Notes: a model not told the origin generated them from the letters alone. Counted from the first letter of the stretch, positions 1-12,780 are shown. The stretch: DNA of 64,000 nt from Dugong dugon (GCA_030035585.1 CM057469.1:60963501-61027500), one strand, 5' to 3'. Program-made: numbers and translations.

Positions 1-2830
1 GAAGAGGAATGGTGTTGCATTCATCATCAAAAAGAACATTTCAAGATCCATCCTGAAGTACAACACAGTCAGTGATAGGATAATATCCATACGCCTACAA
101 GGAAAATCAGTTAATATGACTATTACTCAAATTTATGCACCAACCACTAAGGCCAAAGATAAAAAAAAAAAAAAATCAGAATTTTTACCAGCTTCTGTAA
201 TCTGAAATTGATAAAACATGCAATCAAGATGCATTGATAGTTACTGGTGATTAGAATGTGAAAGTTGGACACAAAGAAGAGGGATTAGTAGTTGGAAAAT
301 ATGGCCACAGTGACGGAAATGATGCCAGAGGTCACATGATATAATTTTGCAAGAGCAACAACTTCTTCATTGCAAATACCATTTTCAACAACATAAATAG
401 TGAATATACCCGTGGAATTCACTGGATGGAATTCACAGGAATCAAATCGACTATATCTGTGGAAAGAGATGATGGAAAAACTCAATATTATCAGTCAGAA
501 CAAGGCCAGGGGCCAACTACGGAACAGACAATCAATTGCTCACATGCAAGTTCAAGTTGAAGCTGAAGATAATTAGAACAAGTCCACGAGAGCCAAAGTA
601 CAACCTTGAGTATATCCCACCCGAATTTAGAGACCATCTCAAGAATAGATTTGATGCATTAAACACTAAAGACCAAAGACCAGAGGAGTTGTGAAATGAC
701 ATCAAGGAAACCATACATGAAGAGAGCAAGAGGTCATTAAAACGACAGGAAAGAAAGAAAAGATCAAAATGGATGTCAGAGGAGACTCTGGAAGTTCCTC
801 TTGAACATAGAGTAAGTAAAACGAATGGAAGAAATGATGGAGTAAATGAGCTGAACAGAAGATTTCAAAGGGTGGCTTGAGAAGACGAAGTAAAACATTT
901 TAACAAAATGTGTAAAGACCTGGAGTTAGAAAACCAAAAGCGAAGAACATGCTCAACATTTCTCAAGCTGAAAGAACTGAAGAAAAAATTCAAGCCTTGA
1001 GTTGCAATACTGAAGGATTCTATGGGGAAAATATTAAATGACGCAGGAGGCATCAAAAGAAGATGGAAGGAATACAGAGAGTCACTACCAAAAAGAATTG
1101 ATCAACATTCAACCCTTTCAAGAGGTAGCATATGATCAAGAACCAATGGTACCGAAGGAAGAAGTCTAAGCTGCACTGAAGGCACTGGCAAAAAACAAGG
1201 TTCTAGGAATTGATGGAATACCAATTGAGATGTTTCAACAAATGGATGCAGCCCTGTAAGTGCTCATTCATCTATGCCAAGAAATTTGGAAGACAGCTAC
1301 CTGGCCAATCGACTGAAAGAGATCCATATTTATGCCTATTCCAAAGAAAGGTGGTCCAATGGAATGCAGAAATTATCAAATATCATTAATATCACCCACA
1401 AGAAAAATTTTGGTGAAGAGCATTCAAAAGTGGTTACAGCAGTACATTGACAGGGAACTTTCAGAAATTCAAGCCAGATTCAGAAGAGGCTGCGGAACAA
1501 GGGATATCATTGCTGATGTCAGATGGATTCTGGCTGAAAGCAGAGAATAGCAGAAAGAGGTTTACCTGTTTTATTGACTATGCAAATGCATTTGACTGTG
1601 TGAATCATAAGGAATTATGGATCACATTGCAAAGAATGGGATCTCCAGAACTGTTAATCGTGCTCATGAGGAAACTATACATAGACCAAGAAGCAGTCGT
1701 TCAAACAGAACAAGGGAATACTGCGTGGTTTAAAGTCAGTGTGTGTCAGGGTTGTATCATTTCACCATACTTATTCAATCTGTATGCTGAGCAAATAATC
1801 TGAGAAGCTGGACTATATGAAGAAGAGCAGGGCATCAGGATTGGAGGAAGACTCATGAACAACCTGTGTTACATAGATGACACAACCTTTCTTTCCAAAA
1901 GTGAAGAAGAGTTGAAGCATTTACTGATGAAGATCAAATACTACAGCCTTCAGTATAGATTATACTTCAACATAAGTAAAAAAGGAATCCTCACAACTGG
2001 AACAATAACCAACATCATGATAAATGGAGAAAATTTTGAAATTGTCAGATTTCTTTTTACTTGGATCCACAATCAATGCCCATGGAAGCAGTAGTGAAGA
2101 AATCAAATGATGCACTGCACTAGGCAAATCTGCTCCTAAAGACTTCTTTAAAGTGTTAAAAAGCAAAGATGTCACTTTAAGGACTAAGGTGTGCCTGACC
2201 CAAACCATAGTGTTTTCAATTGCCTCATACGCATGTGGAGCCCTGATGGCACAGTGGTTAAGGGTTCTGCTCTTAACCAAAATGTTTGTGGTTTGAATCC
2301 AGCATCCACTCCTTGGAAACCCTATTGGGCAGTTCTACTCTGTCATAGAGGGTCACTATGAGTCGGGTCACTATGAGTCGGACCGGACGGCAAGGGGTTC
2401 ATAAGCATGTGAAAGCTGGGCATTGAAATAGGAAGGCCAAAGAAGAATTTGCGTCTTAGAATTATGGTATTGGCAAAGAATATTGAACAAAGTATGGACT
2501 GCCAAAAGAATAAAAAAATCTGTCTTGGAAGAAGTACAACCAGAATGCTCCTTAGAAGCAAAGATGGTGAGACTTCATCTCATGTACTGTGGACATGTTA
2601 TCAGGAGGGACCAGCCCCTGAAGAAGGGCATCATACTTGGTAAAGTAGAGGGTCAGCAAAAAAAAAGGAAGACCCTTAAGGAGATGGATTGACACAGTGG
2701 CTGCAACAATGGGCTCAAGCATAACAACAATTATGAGGATGGAGCAGGACGGGGCAGTATTTCCTTCTGCTGTACATAGGGTCACTATGATTCAGAACTG
2801 ACTCGACGGTGCCTAACAAAAACAACAAAA
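1..2830 (+). mobile_element. RTE-class LINE (RTE1_LA/BovB-like), 5' end cut by the window
   Basis: Translation in shifting frames gives an APE-type endonuclease region (about 1-480, including a decayed GD-x-NVKVG block near 240-265). A reverse transcriptase region follows (about 1190-1900). RT block A reads FIDYANAFDCV (near 1570), block B reads CQGCIISPYLFNLYAEQI (near 1745-1800), and the catalytic block is YIDD (near 1868), so both catalytic aspartates survive. Stops and frameshifts break the frame many times, so it is a dead copy. The 3' end carries the tail shared with AfroSINEs (near 2765-2815) and an AAC-rich end. A SINE interrupts it at 2237-2404. Confidence 0.9.
2237..2404 (+). mobile_element. 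AfroSINE inserted in the RTE LINE
   Basis: It starts with the tRNA-like head ggagccctgatggcacagtg and ends with the RTE-like tail. GCATGT lies on both sides (2231-2236 and 2405-2410), a short target duplication. Inside the tail a 15-bp unit is tandemly duplicated (2350-2364 and 2365-2379). Confidence 0.9.
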
Positions 2831-4680
2831 AGATAATGAAGAATTGGCAATACAGAAATGAACAAAATAGATCTAATGTCTTCAAAATATTAGCTTAATG
2901 TACCAATATAAGTATTAAATAGTTAATTATAATGAAATGTTCATATAGGAAAATATCAGGCATGAAAACATATGACCAGGGAACTAAATTTAGCAAGGGT
3001 CTAGAAAAGGCTTTAGTCTATAGGCTGTTAACAGTTAGTTAGGATTAAATTTTTATAATTTAGGAATGTACCCCTGATGGTTATGTGCATCATGGACTTG
3101 AAAGGGAAAGACTGAGGAGTAAAAACCCATTAGAAGGCTGTTCCTAGCCCTGGTGAATGTTGATGAGGACTAGAATTAAAGTAGGGCAATGGTTATGGAA
3201 TGAAGCAGAAAGATCTTCCAAGGAGTTTGAATTTACAGATTGTGATACGTAGATGGACATGTCAGACAAATCAAAGATGGTGCCAGATTTTGGGGAGATT
3301 GAAGGAATAGTAGTATAGCCAATTGTGGTAGGCAATGCAGGAGAAATATTTTGCTGACAGGAAAAATAGATTTATTTTGGGAAATATTGAATATTAGGTA
3401 CCAGTGGGATATTGAGGTAGACGTGTTCCTTAGGCAATTATATGTGTATATGTCTGAAACTTCTGGAAGATTTCTGGATTGGAATTTATGCATCATCAGT
3501 GTATGGAAGGGACTTAAATCCATGTAGGAAGATGGACTAGAGCAGAGGAGGTGCATCATTTAAAAACAGGAAAATATGTCAAAATTGGTATATAAAAACT
3601 AGACAAAGAGGTTCTTCAAGAAATGCATTTAATAGGCCTGAACCTGTAGCTGTTAAAAAAGAGAGAGGGATCATGTATTTCTTTAAAAATAATATTAACA
3701 ATAATATTGGTACCCAACATGCTTCTGTCTCATATTATGTGACATGAGACTAATAGTATTTATCTCAAAGAATTGCTTGTTGCTTAGAATATTACCTGGC
3801 ATATAGTAGGCACTTGATAAATGCAAGTTATTTTATTTGTTGTTAATTATAAGCAGTATGTAAGAACTGCAACCAACAATGGAAACAAGGTTAGAGGCTG
3901 TGCCTTTAACCTTCATCATGATGGCTAATAACATCAGGGAAATACCTATTTAAAAACTTCAATTTAGAAGGTGGACAGAGAAAACTCAAATTCAAAAGGA
4001 AGACAGAAAAAAGGAGATCTAGAAAATGATACTGTTACAGATAGATCAAGGAAATAAGGATCATTTGTATTTGATAATGTTCTCTGAAAGGAGGGTTAGA
4101 AAGAAAAATGTCTTGAGTATAAATGTGAGGTAACAGTGTTAAGATATAGCATGTAGACTAATTTTTCAAGAAGTTAGTTTGATAAAAGAAAACAAGAGAG
4201 AGAATTAACTAAAGAGAAGGTGAAGACAAATGGATGTGTATACTTAAACATGCGTGTGTGCATATGTGTATGCACATGTAAGGATAAAAGATGGAGATCT
4301 GGTTACTGCCAGGAGGAAATAGGAGAAAGATAAGAAAAAAGATCAAGGATCAGAAAAGAGTGAAATTATCTGATGTGATTTGTTCTTGGAGGCACCAAGG
4401 AGAAATGGGTTTAGGAGTATAGGAAAAGAATCTTTTTTAAAAAAAATCTGGGGCTAGAAAAGTTAGTTGTAAAAATCATTCAGAAGAATAAACATGTCAG
4501 AATAGCCAGGGAAATGCTGAAAAAGAAGAATGCAGATATTAAAATATACTATACAGCCTCTATAATTAAACAGTAGGTACTTCTGCATGAATAGGCAGGC
4601 ATACCATTGTTATACAATAGGAAGTCTAGAAATAGACTTAATTACATGTACAGATTTGGTATCTGATAAAACAAGCATAT
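2831..4680. other. Intronic sequence with old repeat debris
   Basis: AT-rich, no exon recognised. About 3080-3560 resembles a common ancient mammalian interspersed repeat (phrases such as 'tcagacaaatcaaagatgg'), but I cannot name the family. About 3720-3835 looks like the 3' end of a MIR or L2 on the plus strand (ggcatatagtaggcacttga). The rest shows nothing I can name. Confidence 0.4.
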
Positions 4681-5900
4681 AAAATCTTCGGGGCCATATG
4701 TTTTAATAAATGGTATTGTGTAACTGAATACGAAAAATATACTGGAAAAATAAAAATTTGTTCCATCACCCACCCTATACATTAGGATAAATTTCAATAG
4801 ATCAGATATTTAAACACAAAATATGATGCCAAACATTCCTCTCTAGGTTGGAGAGAGGAAAACTACACTAAGATCAAAATCATAAACAATAATGGAAAAG
4901 AGAAAAAAAATTATATTAAAATATTTAATGGCAAAAATAAAAAAAAAGGACGAACGTAAGCTGAGAAAAAATATCTGCAACTAATATTATAGAATAGTGT
5001 TAGTATTCTTAATGTATAAGCAACTTAAAAAAAAATAAAAAATAAGTAACATTTATAAAAAAAATTGGCTAGAGGTAAAGAGGTCACTGAAAATGGCCCT
5101 TTAACCACATGAAAAGATGCTCAACTTCACAATAATAAGAGGGTACACTTTTTCCCTATTAGAATAGCAAAACATTCAAAAGTTTAACAACATATCCATT
5201 GGAAAGGTTTTGGGAAAATAGACTCTCTCATACTTCACTGGTAGAAATGCAAAATGACACACATCTAAGGAGGAAATTTGGCCAACAAAAAAAAAATTAT
5301 ATATGTATTTAACCTTTATTCCAGTATTTTCACTTTTAGAAATCCATCCCAAAGATAAACTGGCCAAAAGATGAAAATATGCATGCATAAATCTACTAAT
5401 TACAGGATTATTTGTAATCACGAAAGACTGGATACAACTCAAACATCTATCAAAAGAGACTAATTAAATAGACTACACTATGCTCACGCAATGGAAAATT
5501 AGATAAAATATCTATCAGTAAGGGACTAGTTAAACAGACTACAGTACATCCACACAATGAGGCAGCTGAAAAAATGAATCAAGGATTCTCTCTGTATTTC
5601 AATAAGCCTATGAGCTCTATAGGGTCACTGTGAGTTGGAATTGACTTGAGGGCAATGGGTTTGGTTTTTGGTTTTTTGATGATCTCTAGTATATACTGTG
5701 AAAGAAGCAATGTGGAAAAAATGAACATATCATGATGTCATCTGTATTTTAAGCTTTATATTTGAACAATGGAAGGATAAACCATAAAAAAAAAGGATTT
5801 ACCATGAAGGAGGAAAGAGCTCTTGTGGCAGTAACAGGCAGAGAGGTTAAACTTCTTTGACTACACTTTGTATTGAACATTTGATTTTGGCACCATGTAA
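4680..5900 (+). mobile_element. Old L1 3' end (L1M-type)
   Basis: The sequence follows the end of L1 ORF2 and its 3' UTR: phrases equivalent to 'ccacatgaaaagatgctcaa', 'actggtagaaatgcaaaatg', and a block on an object dispensed in later cycles near 5560-5600. It is heavily mutated and A-rich, with no long frame. A short AfroSINE tail interrupts it at 5615-5678. Confidence 0.7.
5615..5678 (+). mobile_element. AfroSINE 3' tail fragment
   Basis: Only the last about 64 bp of the SINE is present: ctctatagggtcactgtgag through the ggcaatgggtttgg end and a T-rich tail. The head and body are missing, consistent with 5' truncation on insertion into the L1. Confidence 0.75.
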
Positions 5901-6390
5901 ATATTTTAAATAAATACAGAACAAATTTAAACTTTAGAAAAAAGCAGTCCCTAAACACTGAAAATGAAATTAACCTAAATTTATATCCAGCTGGTGGTTT
6001 ACCTAAACCAAAAGGAACTATTCCAAGCCCTAAACAGATTAATTTTACTATATATCCCTATTGTGCTATATCACCTAAGGCAAAAAATACAAAACAAAAG
6101 GAAAAAAATAACAACCAACATGTTTTTAGTAATTATGTTGTTAATATTAGCATTGCATTATTATTCTGAGTCTGCTTTATGTATATTGTGGGGGAAAAAA
6201 CATATGATATTATAATTCTATCATTTCTGGGGTGTTGACAACCATGACTCTAAGTGTGGGAGAAAGGAAGATACAAACAGTTAAATAAAAACCCCTTAGC
6301 CCTAGATTTTAATTACGTGACTGTACAAACTCATAAAATATCCATTTACCTACCTACCTACATACCTATTAGCTCTGTTCACTAAAAGAT
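5900..6390. other. Unannotated intronic DNA
   Basis: AT-rich, no recognised element or exon. A short CCTA-type run (ctacctacctacatacct) lies near 6350. Confidence 0.4.
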
Positions 6391-8345
6391 CTGGAAACTT
6401 CAACATGGCACTATAGACAGAAGCACCATGCAGTCCCTCCACAGCAAAGACTGGAAAAACTAAGTAAAACAGAGACAAACATCAATCCTGGAGCCCTTAA
6501 GCATCAAATAAAGAGATAAAGAACTCAATCAAGCACCAAATGGAATAAGAAACTGACAGAGAACAGAGAGTGAGGACAGATATGGAGCAGAGGTCACCTA
6601 TCAGCTAACGTGGCACAGATTCGCCATCTTGGACTCCTTAGCCACCAAGAATGGCAGACAGGGATTACAGGAAGGCGGCTTCATGGAGCTCCCAGCAGGA
6701 GACAGAGCACCCAGTAATCAGTGATACACACTTTCACATCCCCTACCCTTCATCCCCCTGCCTGGCCTCTGCCACTTCCCGGCAGGCTGCGGTGGCTCCA
6801 CTGGGGAGGCACCAGCTCCTTGCTCCTTGGATTCGTCCTGCCCACACTGGCTGGCTCCTTCAGTGCCATTTTTTTTTTGTTGCTGTTGTTGCTTTTTTTG
6901 GCTTCTCTTGGTTTCTTCTCTCTCTCACCTCCTTACCTCCCTTTCTCTAGAGCACCTGGCACTGTGTGCCATCTCCGCTCCTTCTTGACAGGCTGTGAAG
7001 CACTGCTAGGCTGGGGAGCCACTTCCCTGATCCACACCGCCACGCCAGTGAGATCCTTGGGAGCATTTTTTTTCTTCTTTTTCCTTTTTGTTTTTCTTCA
7101 TTTCTTGGTTTCTCATATCTCTCTACCTTCTTTATTTTCCTGTCTCCTGAATACCTGGTGCTGTGTGCCATCTCTGCCACTTCTAGACAGGCTGTACAGT
7201 GCCCCTCAGCTTGGGAGCCACTTCCCTGGTCTGCACAGCCAAGCCAGTGGGCTCCCTTGGGGATTTATTTATTTTTCTTTTCTCAATTTCTTGTCTCTAC
7301 CATCCTTTCTTTCCTTTCTCCTGATCACCTGGCGCCATGTGCCATCTCTGCTCCTTCTAGACGGGCTATGCAGTGCTGCACAGCTGGTGAGCCACTTTCC
7401 TGGTCTGCACCATCACACCAGTGGGCTCCCTTGTGGTATTTTTTTTTCCTTTCTCTCTTCTTTTCTTTTCTCTGTTTCTTGTCTCTTTCTACCTTCCTTC
7501 CTTACCCTTCCCCTGAACACCTGGCACCGTGTGCCATTTCTGCTCCTGGATGGGCTGTGCAGAGTCACTCGGCTGGGGTCCTGCTTCCAGCGGGCTCCCT
7601 TGGGGCATTTTTTTCCTTTCTTCTTTTTTTTAGTTTCTTGTCTCACTCTACCTTCCTTCCTTTCCTTTCCTTCCTCCCAACCACCTGGCTTTTTTTTTTC
7701 TTTTTTTTCTCAGTTTCTTCTCTGTCTCTACATTCCTTCCATTCCTTTCTCCTGATCATCTTACTGCATGTGTCTTTTTCTCTACTTTTTAAAAATGATC
7801 TAGTTTCTTATATCTCTCTCCCTTCTTTCCTTCCCTTTCTCTCATCCACCTAGCTGTGTGTGCCATGTTTGTCCATTCTTGATGGGCTGTGCCTCACCAT
7901 CTGGCTAGAAAGCGACCAGCACACAGCTTCCCCAGGTCTGCGCCACTCCAATGGCAGGCTCCCTCAGCACTTTTTTTTTTTTTTTTTTGGCCCGTTTCTC
8001 TCTCCTCTTTCTCTTCTTTCCCACACTTACTCAGCTCCACACATCACAACCTCCCTGCTCCCTCCTGCCTATCCGCACCGTGCACTGAGCATTGCACCCC
8101 TGAGCGGCATAGGCAGGGTCTACCAGAACCTGCCCTGCACTGACCCTTGACCCCACCCTAATGGCTGCAGTACATGCCACAAATGATCCATTCCAGCTCC
8201 TCCTCTTCTCCTGGACCTACCCCGTTGCATCATAGCTCAGTGACTGCTCCTGCCCATGGGACAAGGTGGTGAGAAGTATTGTGCCCACAGATGAGCAAAT
8301 AAAGAACACCAGCCCGCCTGCTTAGACATAACCAAACAAAACAAA
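6390..8345 (+). mobile_element. GC-richer composite element with pyrimidine-rich VNTR core (possible L1 5' UTR or SVA-like)
   Basis: The block differs in composition from its AT-rich surroundings. It opens with non-repeated sequence (about 6390-6730), then about seven degenerate tandem units, then a non-repeated end with an AATAAA (near 8298) and an A-rich stretch (near 8325-8345). The unit carries a 'tgtgccatctctgctcctt' core, a 'ggctcccttgg' block and a long C/T run. Clear unit cores begin at 6965, 7164, 7338 and 7530, giving periods of about 174-199 bp; a more diverged one begins near 7858. Alternatives are the monomer-type promoter of an afrotherian L1, a retroviral leader, or a composite retrotransposon. 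I could not find a clear target duplication. Confidence 0.5.
6730..8060. repeat. Imperfect tandem repeat, about 175-200 bp unit
   Basis: Each unit has a GC-rich half (tgtgccatctctgctccttc through tgggctccctt) and a polypyrimidine half of T, TTC and CCTT runs ending in cacctgg. Later units (about 7685-7850) are shortened to mostly the pyrimidine half. Because units lack stops in one frame, a spurious 344-codon open frame runs through it; its L/F/S-rich product is not a gene. Confidence 0.8.
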
Positions 8346-8379
8346 AAAGCCCTGACGATTCTCCAGTGCAGCCAGCTCG

Positions 8380-9500
8380 TGCGTTTTTGTGTCACTAACA
8401 GTCAAAATGGTAATCTGCCACATTGCTTACAGGACAAGCCTGGGGTTATACAGGTCAAAAAAAGCAGCTGGAATTGGATGAACATTCATTTACTAAAACT
8501 TTTCAGAAAACTCAAAATTAGCTGAATAACAAGCAACAAAAGTACCTATAAATATAATACTATAGTCCTATAAGAAGTATACTCATACACTTAATATTAT
8601 GAAATGAGGGAATGGCTATTAATACATTGTTAAAATGAGGGTCCTTTTTTTTTTTCCTCTTGATTTGCTTCTTAATGTGAGACCTCATGTGATTATGTGA
8701 AAATTAATGGTCACAGTTGAGCCTGTAATATATTTAAGTAATTGAAATATAATTACAAATTTCAATTATATATGCAATCCAGACTCTAATACATTTCAAC
8801 TGTATCTCCTTGAACAAGGTCATTAACCGCTAAGCTTCAGATTCTTGAAAGATAAAATGATAAAGATACAAAGAGATGCCTATCAAACTGGGATTATAAG
8901 GAGTCCATGAGAACACACACTAGGCAGACAAGCACCTCGTATAGCTCTTGGAGTAAAGTAGATACTCAGGAAACATATTTCATTTCCTAATTCGAACACA
9001 GGCAGCTTCTCTTAAACTAATTCACAGAATGAAATTTGTTCCTTATGTGCATTATCTTAAATTGAGACTTAATAAAGTTAAAATAGGAGTAAGTATGGAA
9101 TGTATTCTATTTTATCCTTAAATGTATTCTATTTTACCCTTAACCTTCATGAAACCGACACTATTTTAGCTCCAGGTTTAGACAATTATATATAAAACAA
9201 AATGAAATACCTTTTATTCATCATTTGGATTTTCTCTGGGTTTAATAAAACACTTTTAAAAAATAAAATTCATACTGTAATAAATAATATATTTTAAAGT
9301 TATCTTTGCATTATTTATTTAAGCTGTGTCTATATGGTCTATATGGCAATAATGGATCAACACAGAAATCTAATACTGAGACAAATATGCACAATATGAG
9401 ATCATGCACTACATGAACTTCAAAATTAGAGCTCTTGAAGAATTTGTTTCTGTGCCACAAAAAAACTAAAAACAGACTTTATAGAAACATTTTGTTTCAT
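8380..9500. other. Unannotated intronic DNA
   Basis: AT-rich, no exon or confident repeat seen. It includes a poly-T run near 8645 and a local duplication of 'aatgtattctattttac' (9098-9140). Confidence 0.4.
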
Positions 9501-9504
9501 CTAT

Positions 9505-9680
9505 GGAAACACTAGTGGCATAGTGGTTAAGTGCTATGGCTGCTTACCAAAAGCTCAGCAGTTCAAATCTACCAGGTGCTCCTTTGAAAGAAACTCTAGG
9601 GGGCAGGTCTACTCTGTCTTATAGGGTCGCTATGAGTCAGAATCGAATCAACAGCAACAGGTTTGGGTTTTCTTTTTTTG
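9505..9680 (+). mobile_element. AfroSINE, full length
   Basis: Head ggaaacactagtggcatagtg with a B-box-like 'cagttcaaatctaccagg', body with ggggcaggtctactctgtc, and tail through caacagcaacaggtttggg plus a T-rich end. Confidence 0.9.
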
Positions 9681-9779
9681 ATAGTTGGTACATTTATTTA
9701 CTCAACAAAGGCTCAAATTCATTCTCTCAGGCACTGGAATAGATGCGGCGTGTACGCATGTGTGTCTGTGTGTGTAAGA

Positions 9780-10015
9780 GAGACTTTGGCAGCAGACATA
9801 TTTGGATATAAATTCCATCTCTGCTATTAACATGCTACTTAGCAAGTTACTTGACTTATGTTTCCTCATCTCTAAACCAGAAAAAGATTGTTTGGCTCAA
9901 AGAATTTTGGTGAAAATTGAAAATGAGATAATGCATGGAAAGTATTCAGTACACTGCCCCAAAACTGAGCAAGTGTTCAAAAATGTTAGCACTTTATATT
10001 ATTATCATTAGGATC
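9780..10015 (+). mobile_element. MIR SINE
   Basis: Order and wording follow MIR: a 'caagttacttgacttatgtttcctcatct' core broken over 9842-9870, an aaaatgagataatgcatg segment, and a 'gcaagtgttcaaaaatgtta' end. Diverged and old. Confidence 0.75.
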
Positions 10016-10165
10016 TGAAGTATGAGATTAGATGTGTCACCAGTTCCTATACATTAACCTGTAAAATAAAAATGTGATTCTTAATACTAAATTAGATCCA
10101 GTTATACAACAACTAGTGGCAAGAAACCACAAATCCATATGATACAATACTTTTAAAGAGCATAC

Positions 10166-10457
10166 CATATCCCACTGTAGAAAGACCCAAGTGTTTCATT
10201 CTATTTTTCACAAGTTCAGCAAGCTCTTGTCTTTCTGACCTCCTGTAGAGGTTTAGCCGCTGCTGGGTTATTTTCTCAGCTGTTTTACCAGTGTGTTTTG
10301 GACCTTTTCTGCTCAGTCTTCGGGCCCACTGCATGCTCTTTCTTCGCAGCAAGGGGTGGTCTGACTGGTCACTAGATGTTGAGTTGCGGTGGTTGCTGCG
10401 GTGGTGACCTTGTTCTTTGGTATCTTCCCACTCTTCTACACTGATAGATATTTGAGA
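10166..10457 (-). CDS. KCNT2: KCNT2 exon: C-terminal basic tail of Slick channel
   Basis: This is the last visible coding exon, 292 bp (97 codons plus one base). It begins [14 protein letters not shown], contains [20 protein letters not shown] and [19 protein letters not shown], and ends HLGLSTVGY with one leftover G. The leftover base fits a next exon starting AT to make Asp, as expected for KCNT2. The acceptor on the minus strand is a pyrimidine tract ending CTTTAAAG at 10458; the donor is ATG|GTATGC at 10166/10165. In the channel this is the cytoplasmic tail after the RCK2 core, arginine- and serine-rich. RRKS and RRLS are basophilic-kinase-like motifs, inferred from the sequence. Compared with the human protein as I remember it, Asp-Ser-Lys after EDTK is missing, an in-frame nine-base difference. 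Confidence 0.93.
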
Positions 10458-12780
10458 CTTTAAAGAAGACAGAGATTGATAATTAGATATTTTAGAAATA
10501 ATCATAACCTGGAGTTGAAATAATATTCACTTGGGCTCCTGTTTGTTAATATCATGGTATAATTATACACCCGCTCATGAGCGTTTCCATAGAAAGAGCA
10601 AAATCATAATCATTGTTTCTGATTATCTGTTGTTACTAAAAACATTTTTAGAAAATATGTTTTTGAACTTATCTGTAAACCAGATAAAATATCTTTTATC
10701 TGATTTTCATGAAAGAATTTAATTTTTTCTGCCTAAGAATTTTCTTTTAAGTGACACTGCTAGCATATGGTTATTTGAAACACACGAAACAAACCTAGAT
10801 ATTTACAACTTTATTCAAATAAAGTCCATGCAATGGACTTTTATAAATCTATTACAAATATTATACATGGAATTTAAATAAAGATTATGAAAATTGTTTT
10901 ATTTTTGGAATTATGAATATTTTAAAATGATTTTGAAATTATTGCTCTTCCTATAGATGGAACTGAATGAACTTTTTAAAATGTGAAACTTTTATTCCGT
11001 CATATGCTCCATAAGAAAAAAAAAAAACACTTTTTAAACTCATGCATTCATAGTTCATCTTATAAAATCTTTTTCTGGTTAAAATATTAAAACATATTTT
11101 GGGAACTGTTCTAAGTGTTCTAAGTGAAAATATGTTGTAAATGTTAATGTTTCACAAATGTGTTATAGAATCACAACTAAAACTTAAATCAGGCTAGTCT
11201 CCATAGGAGGTAAACACAGTCAGCAAATTCATAATGTCTATTTTGATTTACTCTTTCAGTATTAAATCTGAATTTTAAACTAAGAAGCTCTCCTTTGATT
11301 ACAGGCCCTTAATATAAAAACCTCCTGCTTCAAAATTGTTGCTTCTCATACCAGGAAGTCACATAAAATGCAATATTGATCAAAGCAGAAAGTCTTACTT
11401 TCTAACACGTACATGCAAATGACCAGCTTCCTGAGTTCTACTGTACAGTAAGTGCAGCGTTCACGAATCAGCTAACTGCAGTTCCCTCCTATGGATGGGA
11501 GTTTGAGCTTCAATTATAACATGCATGTATTGCTGACTTTAAAAGTAATAGAATTTAAATTACCAATTTAAGTAAGGTCAGGAAGTAGATCCAATAAAAT
11601 CCTTTAAAAGCGAATATAAATTATTGAGGCTCAGTCAGTCCCTTACATAAAATTTCCAGTGACTAGCTGTAAAATTATGTCATACTTAAATTAAAATACT
11701 CATCCACATTTCTGTTTCAAAACTGTTCTGTATCAGAGTGATATCAAAAATACTTAACCTTCATATCTTCATGATAAGAGAACATTCTATTAAAAGATTT
11801 TAGAATCCAAATGTTAGTTATCAGAACTTATGTTGATAGCATTATGATTTTTTAATACTGTGGTTTCATAGTAATGGATACCTATGTAATTCTTAACTCA
11901 TTCGAGTCTTCACCTCACTTTGTAATATATTGAAAATTCCCTTTTGTGAAACTAAAATACATACATTCTTGAGTAATACCTTTGCTCAGTAGTTTATATA
12001 TACTTTTCAGCAAAAATGAAAACATGTTAATCATTCATATTTTACGTATTTGATTCCAGAGTTTTGTTAACCACAATATTAAGTTTATTTGAAGTGAACA
12101 TTCTGTCTCTCTTTCTAGTCAGAAGTCCCTGGGAGTAATAGTTTGATTTCCTACAAATATGTTGGAATAGTACTCTTTCCAGGTGAAATACTCAAGACAC
12201 TATGTTTATGTAATGTCACTTATAATTCAAGTCATAGAACCATGAGCTAATATGTATTATTGGGCGGGGGGGATCTGTTTCTCTTCCATGCAAATCATGA
12301 AACACTATTTGCCTTTGTGACTGGTTTTTCTTTGTTATCTATATGAGGCATTATACAAAACATATCTAAAAGATTAACTGACGGCCAGGCATATATTAGC
12401 TAAGCAATATTGAATGCCCTATTCATCACTGTTTTAAATTTCTCAAGGAAGGGAATATTGTGATTTATCCATAAAAATGCATAGGAACTGTAAGCATGTA
12501 AAAAAATAATTCCATAGCATAAGTAACATCGCTTTGCAGATTTCACTTAAACTAAAGAAAAAAGGAAGGACTTGGGGGTTAATTTCAAGGCATCCACACT
12601 GACACATAAATTGTTCTTTATACAACGCAGGTATGACATTACATTGATGATAGCTTCCTCCAAGGAAATTCTATTGACACACTCATTTGGGATATACAAA
12701 CATTTACAAAGGATCTCAGAAAAAGGTATGTCATTGCCCCACATGAAGCAAAAGATCCCGCTACTTCACTAAGATTTCTG
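10458..12780. other. KCNT2 intron, no clear repeats
   Basis: Immediately upstream (in transcript sense) of the C-tail exon. AT-rich; I recognise no transposon and no exon. A G-run (gggcgggggggatc) lies near 12262. Such repeat-poor flanking intron is where splicing or regulatory elements might sit, but nothing specific is visible. Confidence 0.4.

Noticed and set aside
1447-2094. Open frames with reverse transcriptase motifs as possible host genes
   Set aside because: They are pieces of a broken RTE LINE, shared with copies at 37.3 and 46.4 kb.
6721-7755. 344-codon open frame rich in Leu, Phe and Ser, looking like a membrane protein
   Set aside because: It runs through a tandem pyrimidine-rich repeat; the L/F/S content comes from T/C runs. 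No start context, no conserved domain, and other frames are equally open.
1-10165. Final KCNT2 coding exon
   Set aside because: I looked for the complement of the DEMND...ETQL segment and did not see it; it probably lies before the window.
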